The notes under the pieces: model-generated | Database searches by the model: none | Seen by the model: the letters and a program-made list of their open reading frames with translations, nothing else | What the model was told of the DNA's origin: nothing | Assembly (NCBI RefSeq): GCF_030362815.1 | Contig: NZ_JAUCGR010000001.1 | Location: 550,024-614,023, forward strand | Direction: 5' to 3' | Origin: Cellulomonas edaphi | GTDB taxonomy: Bacteria; Actinomycetota; Actinomycetes; Actinomycetales; Cellulomonadaceae | DNA length: 64,000 nt | Position numbers and translations under genes: made by a program | Shown: one piece after another, positions 26,495-35,110 of the stretch | Numbering within the stretch: the stretch's first letter is position 1 | How the letters are laid out: every line of letters starts with the position of its first letter

Positions 26495-27187
26495 TCAGCC
26501 CTCTGACAGTGCGCGCGCCCGGAGCAGCACCGCGTCGAGCATGCCGGGCGTGAGGCGCCCGGTGAACGTGTTCTGCTGGCTCACGTGGAAGCACCCGAGC
26601 AGGGTGAGGCTCGCCGTGCCGCGCGTCACCTGCACCTCGGCTCCGTGCGCGAAGGCCGGGCGCGGGCGCGGCACGTCCCAGCCCAGCTCGCGGAGCGTGG
26701 CGAGCAGCGCCTGCCAGCCGAACGCGCCGAGCACGACGACCACCCGTGGGTTCACGAGCTCGAGCTCGCGGGCGAGGAAGGGGCTGCAACGACGACGCTC
26801 GTCCGGGGTGGGTGCGTTGTCCGGCGGCGCGCACCGCACCGGTGCCGTGCACCGGATCCCCGTGAGCGTGAGGCCGTCGTCGATGCGCGTGGACGTGGCC
26901 TGCGACGCGAAGCCGGTCCGGTGCATGGCCGCGAACAGGAAGTCTCCGGAGCGATCGCCCGTGAACATCCGGCCCGTGCGGTTGGCACCGTGGGCCGCGG
27001 GCGCGAGCCCCACCACGAGCACGGGCGCCTGCGGGTCGCCGAAACCGGGGACCGGGCGCGCCCAGTAGGTCTCGTCGCGGAAGGCCGCGCGACGCACCCG
27101 TCCCACCTCCTCGCGCCAGGCGACGAGCCGCGGGCACGCACGGCACGCGACCACCTCGGCGTCGAGGACGGCCAGGGAGTCGCGCAC
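26495..27187 (-). CDS. Family-5 uracil-DNA glycosylase (UdgB type)
   Basis: 230 residues. The active-site strand is GLAPAAHGANRTGRMFTGDRSG, the form with no catalytic polar residue typical of UdgB. The C-terminal motif is FHVSQQNTFTGRLT. Cysteines for a 4Fe-4S cluster are seen at Cys15 and Cys18 and in RCTAPVRCAPPDN plus a following RRCSPF. It removes uracil and other deaminated bases from DNA, which is relevant in a very GC-rich genome. GTG 27187 overlaps the stop of the upstream YciO-like gene by one base (TAGTG), implying co-translation. Confidence 0.9.
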   Translation of the reverse strand: MRDSLAVLDAEVVACRACPRLVAWREEVGRVRRAAFRDETYWARPVPGFGDPQAPVLVVGLAPAAHGANRTGRMFTGDRSGDFLFAAMHRTGFASQATSTRIDDGLTLTGIRCTAPVRCAPPDNAPTPDERRRCSPFLARELELVNPRVVVVLGAFGWQALLATLRELGWDVPRPRPAFAHGAEVQVTRGTASLTLLGCFHVSQQNTFTGRLTPGMLDAVLLRARALSEG

Positions 27188-27804
27188 TAGAACCGGTCCG
27201 GGTCCCCCGCCCCGACGCGCACCACCTCGGGCGTGCCGTCGGTCCAGTCGACGACGGTCGTCGGCACCGTCCCGCAGTCGCCGGCGTCGACCACTGCGTC
27301 GAGCACGTCGTCGAGCTCCTCCTTGATCTGCCAGCCCTCCGTCATCGGCCAGTCCGCGCCGGGCAGGAGCAGGGTGCTCGACAGCAGCGGCTCGCCGAGC
27401 TCACGCAGGATCGCGGAGACCACCGGGTGCTGCGGGATCCGCACCCCCACCGAGCGCTTCTTGGCGTGCGCCAGCCGCCGCGGCACCTCCGGCGTCGCGG
27501 ACAGGATGAACGTGTACGGCCCCGGCGTGGCGGCCTTGATGGCGCGGAACGCGCTGTTGTCCAGGTGCACCAGCTGCCCCAGCTGGTGGAAGTCCGAGCA
27601 GACGAGCGTGAAGTGGTGGCGGTCGTCCAGGTGGCGGATCTTGCGGATCCGCTCCGCGCCCTCGTGGTTGTCGATGCGCGTGCCCAGCGCGTAGCAGGAG
27701 TCCGTCGGGTAGGCGATCACGCCGTCCTTGCGCAGGATCTCCACCACCTGGGAGATCGACCGCGGCTGCGGGTTCTCCGGGTGGACGTCCAGATAGCGCG
27801 CCAT
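27187..27804 (-). CDS. Sua5/YciO/YrdC-family protein
   Basis: 205 residues of the threonylcarbamoyl-AMP synthase fold: GVIAYPTDSCYALGTRIDN, RIRKIRHLDDRHHFTLVCSD and TPGPYTFILSAT. The end of the fold, EELDDVLDAVVDAGDCG, and the starting MARYLDVHPENPQPRSI make it closer to YciO than to TsaC, so a role in tRNA t6A synthesis is likely but not proven. ATG 27804 is seven bases after a TACCCT box and lacks a ribosome site. The stop overlaps the next gene by one base. Confidence 0.88.
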   Translation of the reverse strand: MARYLDVHPENPQPRSISQVVEILRKDGVIAYPTDSCYALGTRIDNHEGAERIRKIRHLDDRHHFTLVCSDFHQLGQLVHLDNSAFRAIKAATPGPYTFILSATPEVPRRLAHAKKRSVGVRIPQHPVVSAILRELGEPLLSSTLLLPGADWPMTEGWQIKEELDDVLDAVVDAGDCGTVPTTVVDWTDGTPEVVRVGAGDPDRF

Positions 27805-27811
27805 GCTGCCG

Positions 27812-27817
27812 AGGGTA
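27812..27817 (-). promoter_or_regulatory. Leaderless -10 element of the YciO-like gene
   Basis: TACCCT on the minus strand, seven bases before ATG 27804. Confidence 0.45.
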
Positions 27818-27837
27818 CGCACAGGCCGCAGGGGACG

Positions 27838-27887
27838 CAGGACGGCCCGCGACCCCACCGTCGCCGGTGGTGCCGCGGGCCGTCCTG
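27838..27887 (-). terminator. Strong hairpin after the FKBP gene
   Basis: Perfect 14-bp outer stem (27838-27851 with 27874-27887, starting CAGGACGG) enclosing a second 6-bp stem (CCACCG at 27855-27860, CGGTGG at 27865-27870). It begins eight bases past the FKBP gene stop on the minus strand. A U-tract is absent. Confidence 0.75.
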
Positions 27888-27894
27888 GGGCAGG

Positions 27895-28893
27895 TCAGGT
27901 CGCCGAGAGGATGTCCACCACGAAGACAAGCGTCGAGCTGGCCGGGATCTCGCCGTTGGCCGAGTCGCCGTAGCCCTTGTCCGGCGGGACCACGAGCAGC
28001 ACCTGGCTGCCGACGGTCTGGCCGACCAGTCCCTCGTTCCAGCCGGCGATCACCTGGGCCTGGCCGATGTTGGTCACGTCGAACGTGCTGGGGTCCCGCT
28101 CCCAAGAGGAGTCGAACGGCTTGCCGTCCCAGGTCCAGCCCGAGTACTTCACGGTCACGGTCTGGCCGGCCTTGACCTTCTCGCCCTTGCCCTTGATGAG
28201 CGGCTGCGCGACGAGGGTCGTGGGCTTGTCGGCCTTGGAGGCGGTGATGGCCGGCTTCCCGGAGCCGTCGAGCGTGACGACGGGCAGGCCGTCCTTGGGG
28301 GCGACGGCCGTGCCCTCGGCGCGGGTCGGGATGTCCTTGGCGTCGATGACCTCGATCGCGAACACCTGCGTGGACGGCGCCGCGGTGGCCTGGGGGTTGG
28401 ACGGCGCGGCGAGGATCAGTCGCGAGCCGACGTGCGTGCCCTCGAGCGCCTTGTCCAGGTCGGGGATCTGCGTCGCGCCGGCCGTGAACAGCTGCGGGCT
28501 GGAGGTGTACGACGACTGGAGCACCTTGCCGTCGTCGCCGGAGATCACGGCGATCTGCATGCTGAGCTGCTGGCCGTCCTTGATCGCGGCGCCCGTGCCG
28601 TCCTCGAGGAGGTTGACCACGATGCCGCCCACGGCGAACGGGGTCTTCGGCAGCGTGACCTTCGGCTCCTTGCCGGCCTCGCCGACCACCTTGATCTGCC
28701 TGACGAGCGCGACGTCCGCGGCGCTGGCGGTGGGGGCCGCCGTGGTGGTGGGCGCGGGCGAGCTGGCCGAGGCGGACGGCTTGGAGGCGGCGTTGTCGTC
28801 GCCCGAGTCGGTGCCGCAGGCGGCGAGCGTCGCGGCGAGGGTCAGGGCGAGGGCACCGGCGGCCAGGCCGCGGGCTCGAGTCGTGCGACGCAC
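27895..28893 (-). CDS. Double-FKBP peptidyl-prolyl isomerase lipoprotein
   Basis: 332 residues. Signal peptide with lipobox LAAC (lipidated Cys about residue 26), a Ser/Ala/Thr-rich linker, then two FKBP-like domains. The first (about 65-185, VNLLEDGTGAAIKDGQQLSM...QIPDLDKALEGTHVGSRLIL) lacks many active-site residues. The second (about 215-332, GKGEKVKAGQTVTVKYSGWT...VIAGWNEGLVGQTVGSQVLLVVPPDKGYG) is canonical. It folds proteins outside the membrane. GTG 28893 has GGAG seven bases upstream, which decides the start against the longer frame. Confidence 0.92.
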   Translation of the reverse strand: MRRTTRARGLAAGALALTLAATLAACGTDSGDDNAASKPSASASSPAPTTTAAPTASAADVALVRQIKVVGEAGKEPKVTLPKTPFAVGGIVVNLLEDGTGAAIKDGQQLSMQIAVISGDDGKVLQSSYTSSPQLFTAGATQIPDLDKALEGTHVGSRLILAAPSNPQATAAPSTQVFAIEVIDAKDIPTRAEGTAVAPKDGLPVVTLDGSGKPAITASKADKPTTLVAQPLIKGKGEKVKAGQTVTVKYSGWTWDGKPFDSSWERDPSTFDVTNIGQAQVIAGWNEGLVGQTVGSQVLLVVPPDKGYGDSANGEIPASSTLVFVVDILSAT

Positions 28894-29001
28894 GAGGTAC
28901 TCCGTCGTTTCGGGGGCTCCACCCCGGACGACGAGGCGGCGGACCCCGGAACCGTACGCGATGAACCTGGACGTCTGCTGGGTGCACCGCGCCGTGGTCA
29001 C

Positions 29002-32000
29002 TCAGTCGGGTGGTGCGCCGAGGCCCAGGAACGCGCCCAGCTCCGCCAGCTGCGCCGGATGTCCCGGCAGGTAGTCGGTCAGCGTGCGCGAGCGCACCAC
29101 GACGGCGCACCACTGCGCCCGCGAGATCGCCACGTTGAGCCGGTTGCGGTTGAGCAGGAACTCCATGCCGCGGGGCACGTCGTCGGGCGACGAGGCGGCG
29201 GTGGTCAGCAGCGCGACGGGCGCCTCCTGGCCCTGGAACCTGTCGACCGTGCCCACGCGCGCATCGCCCAGGCCGGCCGCGGTCAGGGCCCGACGCACGG
29301 TGGCGACCTGGGCGTTGTACGGCGCCACGACTAGCACGTCCGCGCTGGTCAGCGGCCTGTCGGTGCCCGAGGACGGGTCGACCCAGCGACGGCCCACGAC
29401 CGCACGCACCTGATCGACGACGACGGCCGCCTCCTCGACCGAGCTCACGGAGCTGCCGGCGTGGTCGACCAGCAGCACGTGGATGCCGGGCGCGACGCCC
29501 TCCAGCCGGCGGGCGGCGGTGGCCGGCACGCACGTGAGCCGGTCCTCGTAGGAGAGCCGGCTCACCGCGGCCGTGAGGGCCGGGTGCATGCGCCAGGTGC
29601 GGTCCAGGAAGTAGCCCAGCTCGTCCGGCAGGGTGTCGTGGCCGTCCGCGAGCCAGCCCAGCGCGGACCGGTCGACGGGGAACGGGTGGGTGCCCTGACT
29701 CACCTGCGGGAGCTGCTGCGGGTCGCCGAGCAGCAGCAGGTTGCGCGCGGCGCCGGACACGGCGACGACGTCGGCGAGCGCGAACTGACCGGCCTCGTCG
29801 ACCACGATCAGGTCGAACGGGTCCGGGGGCAGCCGCTTGGCGTTGACGAAGTCCCAGGTGGTGCCGCCCACCACGAGGCCGCCGGGCTGGGCGTAGAACC
29901 AGCGGTAGCCGGAGTCGCCCAGCACGGTCCACGGCATCGACGCAGCCGTCGCCGCGTCACCCTTCCTGCCGATGCGCTCGGGCGGGAGACCCGCCGCGAC
30001 CACCGAGCGCAGCATGTTGTCGATCACGGCGTGGGACTGCGCGACCACGCCCACCCGCCAGCCCTGGGCGGCGAGCGCGGCGATCACGTGGCCACCCGTG
30101 TAGGTCTTCCCGGTCCCCGGCGGCCCCTGGACGGCGAGGTAGGAGCGGTCGAGGTCCAGCACCGCGTCGGTGATCGCCTCGGTCATCCCCTCGGGTGAGG
30201 CCGGCCGCGGCAACGCGAGGCCTGATCGCGTGCGCGGGGGAACGCGGCGCAGGATGTCCGCCCCGGCGTGGTGCGGAAGGTCGGGCAGGCCGGCCGCGAT
30301 GCGGGATGCGACGTCGCGGATCGCGGCGGCGATGCCCGACGTCTGCGGCGGGGCACCCGGTGTCAGCGCCATCGGCGTCGCGTCGCCACCCTCGTCCTCG
30401 GGTGCGCGGGTCTCGCGGATGGTGACCACCACCCGTCCGCCCTCCCGCCCGTCGATCGCCAGCACGACCGCGCCCGTGGATCCGCGCAGGGCGTTCGCAG
30501 GCACGCGCGTGAAGCCGGGCGGGTCGTCGTAGAGCGCGAAGACCGTGGCGCCCACCGTGATGTCGGACCCCGGCTCGAGCACCCCGGAGAGCCGGAGCTC
30601 GCGGCGCGGACGTCTGGCCCTGCCCGTCACGTGCCAGTCCGTGACGATCTCCGCCGGGCCGTCCACCACGAGCGTGGAACGGGTGTCCGGCCACTCGTCG
30701 ACGGGCTCGCGGAACCGCGCGAAGTGCGCCCACCAGAATGGCTTGTCGTCGCGCCGGTGGTACGCGAGGGCGGCCGAGAGGAGCTCCAGCGCGTGTGCGT
30801 CGGGCTCGCGGGCGGCGCCCTGGTCGCGCAGGTCGGCCGCCGCTGCGAGCAGCTGGGCTTCGAGGTGGTCGGGCGCAGGCTCGCTCGTCGGTTCGACGAG
30901 GACCGGTGCGTGCGGGCCCCCGCCGTGGTCGAGCAGCCAGTCACGCAGCCGCAACGTGGACACGCAGTCGTACTCGTTGTACTCGGCGATCGCGTCGAGC
31001 CGCCGCTCCCACTCCCCGACGCGTCCGGCATCGCGCTCCGCGCAGGCCTCGGCGTACTCGACGATCGACGCCGCCGCGGTGGTGACCTCGCTGTCGCGCG
31101 TGCTGGCTCCCATGTACAGGGGCTCGAGCTTCTTGAGCGAGTACGAGTCGGTGCCCACGCGCAGCGAGTGGCGGACCGTGGCGTAGAGGTCGACGAGGAC
31201 GCCGCTCTGGGCCCACTCGTCGATGACGCTCTCGGCGGTTCCGTGCCTCCCGGCGAGGCGCAGCAGCGCGCTGCGCTCGTAGGGCGCGTAGTGGTAGATG
31301 TGCAGATCCGGGTACCGCGCGCGACGTTCCTGGACGTACGCGACGAAATCGGTGAGCGCCTGCTTCTCCTGGGCTCGGTCGTGCGCCCAGAAGGCGCGGA
31401 ACGCGGGGTCCGCCCCGCCCACGGGTGCCTCGACGAGGCCGAACAGGTACTCCAGGCCCCATCGTTCGGTGGGCTGCGCCGTGAGGGAGTCGTCGGCCCA
31501 CAGCGGGTCACCCTCGAAGTCGAAGAAGATGTCGCCCGCGCTCGGCGAGGGCAGTGCGCGGATCGCGGCCGGGTCGAGCACCCGGAACGCGAGCGGCTCG
31601 GCGTCGGGGGCCTCCCGGGTCGCACCGCCGGGGCCCACCTGGAGACGGGCCTGCAGCCGCAAGCCGGCCAGCGTCGCGGCGGACATGCCGGGCACGGCCT
31701 CGTCAGACTGCGCGAGCTGGTCGATGGTCTCGATGCCCGCCGCCGCGAGCCGCGCGCGCTGCACTTTGCGCACGCCCGCCACCAGCAGCACGTCGCGGCT
31801 CGCCGCCACCTCCGGCCTGCAGACGTCGCACGTGCCGCAGGCCACGTAGCGCTCGTCGCGCCACCGCAGCGGGCTCTCGTCGGCGCGCCGTTCGTCGAGC
31901 AGCGCCTCGAGCCGTGCGCGGCGGTCTCGGTAGACGGGCAGGAGGTCCGCGAGCCGGTGCCGGGACATGGTGCGGTCACCGAGCACCAGGTGGACGTCGG

Positions 32001-32493
32001 GCGTCGTGGCGATGCCCGCCCGCTGCAGCTGGTCCGCGTACGCGGCGAGCTGCACGAGTGCCGTCGTCTTGGCACTGCGCGCCAGCTTGGTGTCCAGCAC
32101 GGCGTAGCGGCCCTGCTCGTCCCGCACCAGGAAGTCGGCCCAGCCGCTGAACGTCCCGTCGAAGAAGCCCGCCTGGTAGACCACGGGGGCGCCGGCGCGC
32201 AGGGCGGCGACCGTGCGCCCCTGCACCTCCACCAGCGCGGCGCGGTCGGTGGCCGCACCCCAGCCTGGCCGTTCGATGCGCACGGCGTCCGGCCCGTAGG
32301 AGGCGAGCATCTGCGCCTCGTGCACCTGTCCCAGCCGGGCGACGCGCTCGAGCATGGCGTCGGCCTCGAGGCGGACCGGCGCGCCGCGGCCGAGGCGGGC
32401 GTCGAGCGCGCGCACCAGCGCGAACTCGCACGTCGCGGCAAGCGTGAGGTCGCTGGGGCTGAGCACCAGCGCGCCGTCGTCGAGGAGGAACAT
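29002..32493 (-). CDS. TM0106-type RecB-like nuclease fused to SF1 helicase
   Basis: 1163 residues. The N-terminal half is a RecB-like PD-(D/E)XK nuclease (WADFLVRDEQGRYAVLDTKLAR) with a Cys cluster (CGTCDVC) and a second, RNase H-like part (FDFEGDPLW, YEYDCVSTLRLRDWLLD). The C-terminal third is a UvrD/Dna2-like helicase: Walker A VQGPPGTGKTYTG, motif II VVDEAGQFALAD, motif VI VDRFQGQEAPVALLTTAAS plus LNVAISRA. Such proteins are thought to process DNA in repair. ATG 32493 has a TACGGT box seven bases upstream and no ribosome site. Confidence 0.9.
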   Translation of the reverse strand: MFLLDDGALVLSPSDLTLAATCEFALVRALDARLGRGAPVRLEADAMLERVARLGQVHEAQMLASYGPDAVRIERPGWGAATDRAALVEVQGRTVAALRAGAPVVYQAGFFDGTFSGWADFLVRDEQGRYAVLDTKLARSAKTTALVQLAAYADQLQRAGIATTPDVHLVLGDRTMSRHRLADLLPVYRDRRARLEALLDERRADESPLRWRDERYVACGTCDVCRPEVAASRDVLLVAGVRKVQRARLAAAGIETIDQLAQSDEAVPGMSAATLAGLRLQARLQVGPGGATREAPDAEPLAFRVLDPAAIRALPSPSAGDIFFDFEGDPLWADDSLTAQPTERWGLEYLFGLVEAPVGGADPAFRAFWAHDRAQEKQALTDFVAYVQERRARYPDLHIYHYAPYERSALLRLAGRHGTAESVIDEWAQSGVLVDLYATVRHSLRVGTDSYSLKKLEPLYMGASTRDSEVTTAAASIVEYAEACAERDAGRVGEWERRLDAIAEYNEYDCVSTLRLRDWLLDHGGGPHAPVLVEPTSEPAPDHLEAQLLAAAADLRDQGAAREPDAHALELLSAALAYHRRDDKPFWWAHFARFREPVDEWPDTRSTLVVDGPAEIVTDWHVTGRARRPRRELRLSGVLEPGSDITVGATVFALYDDPPGFTRVPANALRGSTGAVVLAIDGREGGRVVVTIRETRAPEDEGGDATPMALTPGAPPQTSGIAAAIRDVASRIAAGLPDLPHHAGADILRRVPPRTRSGLALPRPASPEGMTEAITDAVLDLDRSYLAVQGPPGTGKTYTGGHVIAALAAQGWRVGVVAQSHAVIDNMLRSVVAAGLPPERIGRKGDAATAASMPWTVLGDSGYRWFYAQPGGLVVGGTTWDFVNAKRLPPDPFDLIVVDEAGQFALADVVAVSGAARNLLLLGDPQQLPQVSQGTHPFPVDRSALGWLADGHDTLPDELGYFLDRTWRMHPALTAAVSRLSYEDRLTCVPATAARRLEGVAPGIHVLLVDHAGSSVSSVEEAAVVVDQVRAVVGRRWVDPSSGTDRPLTSADVLVVAPYNAQVATVRRALTAAGLGDARVGTVDRFQGQEAPVALLTTAASSPDDVPRGMEFLLNRNRLNVAISRAQWCAVVVRSRTLTDYLPGHPAQLAELGAFLGLGAPPD

Positions 32494-32500
32494 GCCCGTG

Positions 32501-32506
32501 ACCGTA
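32501..32506 (-). promoter_or_regulatory. Leaderless -10 element of the nuclease-helicase gene
   Basis: TACGGT on the minus strand, seven bases before ATG 32493. Confidence 0.45.
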
Positions 32507-32560
32507 TCGGCGAGCGCCCACGCGGGCGGGAGTCAGCCGCCGCGCCCACGCGACGAGCCG

Positions 32561-33268
32561 TCAGGCGCCCAGCGCCCTGACGTCGGCGCGCTGGACCTTG
32601 CGACCGGAGACGGCGATGTCGGCCCGCGCCCCCGCCGCCGTGCCGGCGGCGTAGCCGTTCCCGCTGAGCCGGCGCGTGGCCCGGCGCAGGGACGGGAACG
32701 CGAGCGCGACCGCCTCGTCGACGCGCGCGTCGCGAGCGGCGACCACCAGCGCGCTCGACGTCCCGTCGGCCTCGGCCTCGGTCAGCACCTCGGCGTAGAA
32801 GGCGCTCAGGCGCTGCTCCACCACGGCGGTGAACCCGGCCGCGAAGGCCCGCTTGTCGCCGGGGCTCCCGCCGTGCGCCGCCATCTCGAGGAGAAGCTGC
32901 GGCTCGAGGGAGTCGGCGAGCACGGCGGCCATCGACATGTCGGCCGCGAAGCCGAACGCGATGTGGGTGAGGGGTGCGCCGTGGCGGCGCGCGCGCACCG
33001 ACCGGCAGCCGAACGCCCGGTAGACCGCGGCGCGCAGGTCGAAGCGGTCCATCGCCCAGGAACCGACGATGTCGGTGTCAGTCCTGACGGGCTCGTGCGC
33101 CTGCTCGCGAGTCATCCGTACCCCGGCCTCGTCGATGCTGTGCCGCAGCATCAGCCGCTCCGCGCGCGTCCGGGCCAGGTCGCGCTCGGCCTCGTGCGGC
33201 GAGCCGCCGTCCGCGATGGCCAGCAGCGTGCGGATGAGCGCGAGCGTCTCCTCGTGCGTCTTCGGCAT
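32561..33268 (-). CDS. DUF2786 domain protein
   Basis: 235 residues. The N-terminal 45 residues match DUF2786 (LALIRTLLAIADGGSPHEAERDLARTRAERLMLRHSID). The remainder is soluble and alpha-rich, with a C-terminal Arg-rich tail (KVQRADVRALGA). The domain is found in phage and chromosomal proteins of unknown function. ATG 33268 follows GAGGAGG by about eight bases. It lies 68 bases upstream of the nuclease-helicase gene on the same strand and could be co-transcribed with it. Confidence 0.85.
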   Translation of the reverse strand: MPKTHEETLALIRTLLAIADGGSPHEAERDLARTRAERLMLRHSIDEAGVRMTREQAHEPVRTDTDIVGSWAMDRFDLRAAVYRAFGCRSVRARRHGAPLTHIAFGFAADMSMAAVLADSLEPQLLLEMAAHGGSPGDKRAFAAGFTAVVEQRLSAFYAEVLTEAEADGTSSALVVAARDARVDEAVALAFPSLRRATRRLSGNGYAAGTAAGARADIAVSGRKVQRADVRALGA

Positions 33269-33418
33269 CGCGGGGTCCTCCTCGGGTCGGGTGGCGTCAC
33301 CCTAGGCGGCGCTCCCCACACCTCGCGGCGCGTGGCCGCGAGGCTGTGGACGGGGAACCGCTGCGCCGAGCCGGGTAGCGTGCCGGGAGCAGGGTTCGAC
33401 CGACGACGAGGACGGTTC

Positions 33419-34492
33419 ATGGCTCCCATCAGGTTCGGCGTGGTCGGCAGCGGCTGGCGCGCGGAGTTCTTCGTGCGCATCGCGCGGCTTCTTCCCGACC
33501 GGTTCACCTGCGTCGGTGTCGTGACGCGCTCCGCCGAGCGCGGCGCGCAGGTGGAGCGCGAGTGGCACGTGCCGGCGGTCCGCGCCGCCTCGGACCTCGA
33601 CCGGCCGGAGGTCGTCGTCGTGGCGACGCCGTGGCCCGTGACGCCGGATGCGATCCGCGAGCTCGTGCACCGGGGCGTCCCGGTCCTCGCGGAGACGCCC
33701 CCAGCCCCGGACGCCGCAGGTCTGCGCGCCCTGTGGGCGGACGTCGGGGCATCGGGCCTGGTGCAGGTCGCCGAGCACAGCCCGTTCATGCCCGCGCACG
33801 CCGCTCGCCTCGCCGCGGTCGCGGACGGCATCATCGGGACGCCGAGCAGCGTACAGATCTCGTCCACGCATCTGTACCACGCAGTCTCGCTCATGCGGCG
33901 CTTCCTCGGCGTGGGGTTCGACGAGGTCGAGGTGCGGGCGACGGTCACCGGGGAGCGGCTGCTGGACCCGATGGGCCGGGACGGCTTCACCGGTGCGACG
34001 GAGCCGCGCCACGCCTGGAGCATCCTCGCCACGCTCGACTTCGGCGACGGCCGGCACACCGTGTACGACTTCACCGACAACCAGTGGCACAACCCGCTGC
34101 GCACCAACCGGATCGTCGTCCGCGGATCGCACGGCGAGCTCGTCGACGACGCCGTCACGCGGTGGGTCGACCCGCGGACCGTGCTCACGTCGACGATGAG
34201 CCGTCGCGTCTCGGGGCTCGAGCAGAACCTCGACGGCTTCGACCTCGAGCACCTCAGCCTCGACGGGCGGGTGCTCTACCGCAACGAGTTCCACGGCGCC
34301 CGGCTCGCGGACGACGACCTGGCCGTCGCCGGTCTGTTGGCGGCGACGGCGGCCTGGTTGCAGGACGACGCGCCTCCTCCCTACCCGCTGGCCGACGGGT
34401 GCCAGGACCACCTGCTCGGGCTGGCCATCGAGGAGGCCGGGCGCACGGGCGCGCCGGTGCGGACGGCACGCGAGGAGTGGAGCAGCCGATGA
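33419..34492 (+). CDS. Gfo/Idh/MocA-family oxidoreductase
   Basis: 357 residues. An N-terminal Rossmann fold with FGVVGSGWRAEFFVRIARLLP (GxGxxx variant) precedes the family motif VLAETPPAPD, a variant of the usual EKP: Glu-Thr-Pro. A C-terminal sugar-dehydrogenase-like domain includes TEPRHAWSILATLDFGDG. The usual Lys of EKP is Thr here, so catalysis may differ. ATG 33419 follows GAGGA by about six bases. The stop overlaps the next gene (ATGA). Confidence 0.88.
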   Translation: MAPIRFGVVGSGWRAEFFVRIARLLPDRFTCVGVVTRSAERGAQVEREWHVPAVRAASDLDRPEVVVVATPWPVTPDAIRELVHRGVPVLAETPPAPDAAGLRALWADVGASGLVQVAEHSPFMPAHAARLAAVADGIIGTPSSVQISSTHLYHAVSLMRRFLGVGFDEVEVRATVTGERLLDPMGRDGFTGATEPRHAWSILATLDFGDGRHTVYDFTDNQWHNPLRTNRIVVRGSHGELVDDAVTRWVDPRTVLTSTMSRRVSGLEQNLDGFDLEHLSLDGRVLYRNEFHGARLADDDLAVAGLLAATAAWLQDDAPPPYPLADGCQDHLLGLAIEEAGRTGAPVRTAREEWSSR

Positions 34493-35109
34493 CATGGTTC
34501 GACCTGCTCGGATGGGCCGGCTCGCTGCTGGTCATCCTGTCGCTCACGCAGGCGCGCGTGCTGCGGTTCCGCTGGCTGAACCTGGTGGGTGCCGCGCTCG
34601 CCACGGTGTACAACGCGGTGATCGGCGTGTGGCCGTTCGCCGTCATGAACGGCGTCATCACGATCATCGACGTCTACTGGGTGCTCCGCCTGCACCGCGA
34701 GCGCCATGACGACGTCACGTACGAGGTGATCGAGGTGGGCATCGACGACGCGCTGTGGCGGCACATCCTGGCCGTGCACCGGGACGACCTCGCCACGTTC
34801 CACCCGGACACGCTCGACCCGACCGGCGACGACCGCTCGGTGTGGGTCGTGGCACGCCGCGACGAGACCGTGGGGATCGTCGTCGTCCGGGACGCCGGCG
34901 ACGGGGTGGGCCGGGTCGAGATCGACTACGTGACGCCCCGCTTCCGCGACTTCACGCCGGGCGAGTTCGTCTACCGGACCAGCGGCATCTTCGCGGCCAA
35001 GGGATTCCGCACGCTCGAGCACGGCGACGACGCGTCGTCCCGCTCCTACCTCGAGCGGGTGGGCTTCGAGCGTGCCGGCGACGTCTGGAGGCGGCCCGTC
35101 GCGGCGTAG
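34489..35109 (+). CDS. Membrane (YgjV-like) and GNAT-like fusion protein
   Basis: 206 residues. Three hydrophobic segments occupy residues 1 to about 65 (DLLGWAGSLLVILSLTQARV, NLVGAALATVYNAVIGVWPFAV, MNGVITIIDVYWVLRL), a pattern resembling YgjV-like membrane proteins. A soluble C-terminal part (about 75-206) resembles a GNAT acetyltransferase: VWVVARRDETVGIVVVRD, VEIDYVTPRFRD, YLERVGFERAGDVWRRP. The acetyl-CoA loop is poorly conserved. ATG 34489 overlaps the oxidoreductase stop. The 3' end stops one base from the giant convergent gene. Function unknown. Confidence 0.8.
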   Translation: MTWFDLLGWAGSLLVILSLTQARVLRFRWLNLVGAALATVYNAVIGVWPFAVMNGVITIIDVYWVLRLHRERHDDVTYEVIEVGIDDALWRHILAVHRDDLATFHPDTLDPTGDDRSVWVVARRDETVGIVVVRDAGDGVGRVEIDYVTPRFRDFTPGEFVYRTSGIFAAKGFRTLEHGDDASSRSYLERVGFERAGDVWRRPVAA

Positions 35110-35110
35110 G

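Noticed and set aside
29002-32493. Cas4-like or CRISPR-associated nuclease
   Set aside because: The RecB-like domain is part of the TM0106 nuclease-helicase architecture, and there are no cas genes or arrays.
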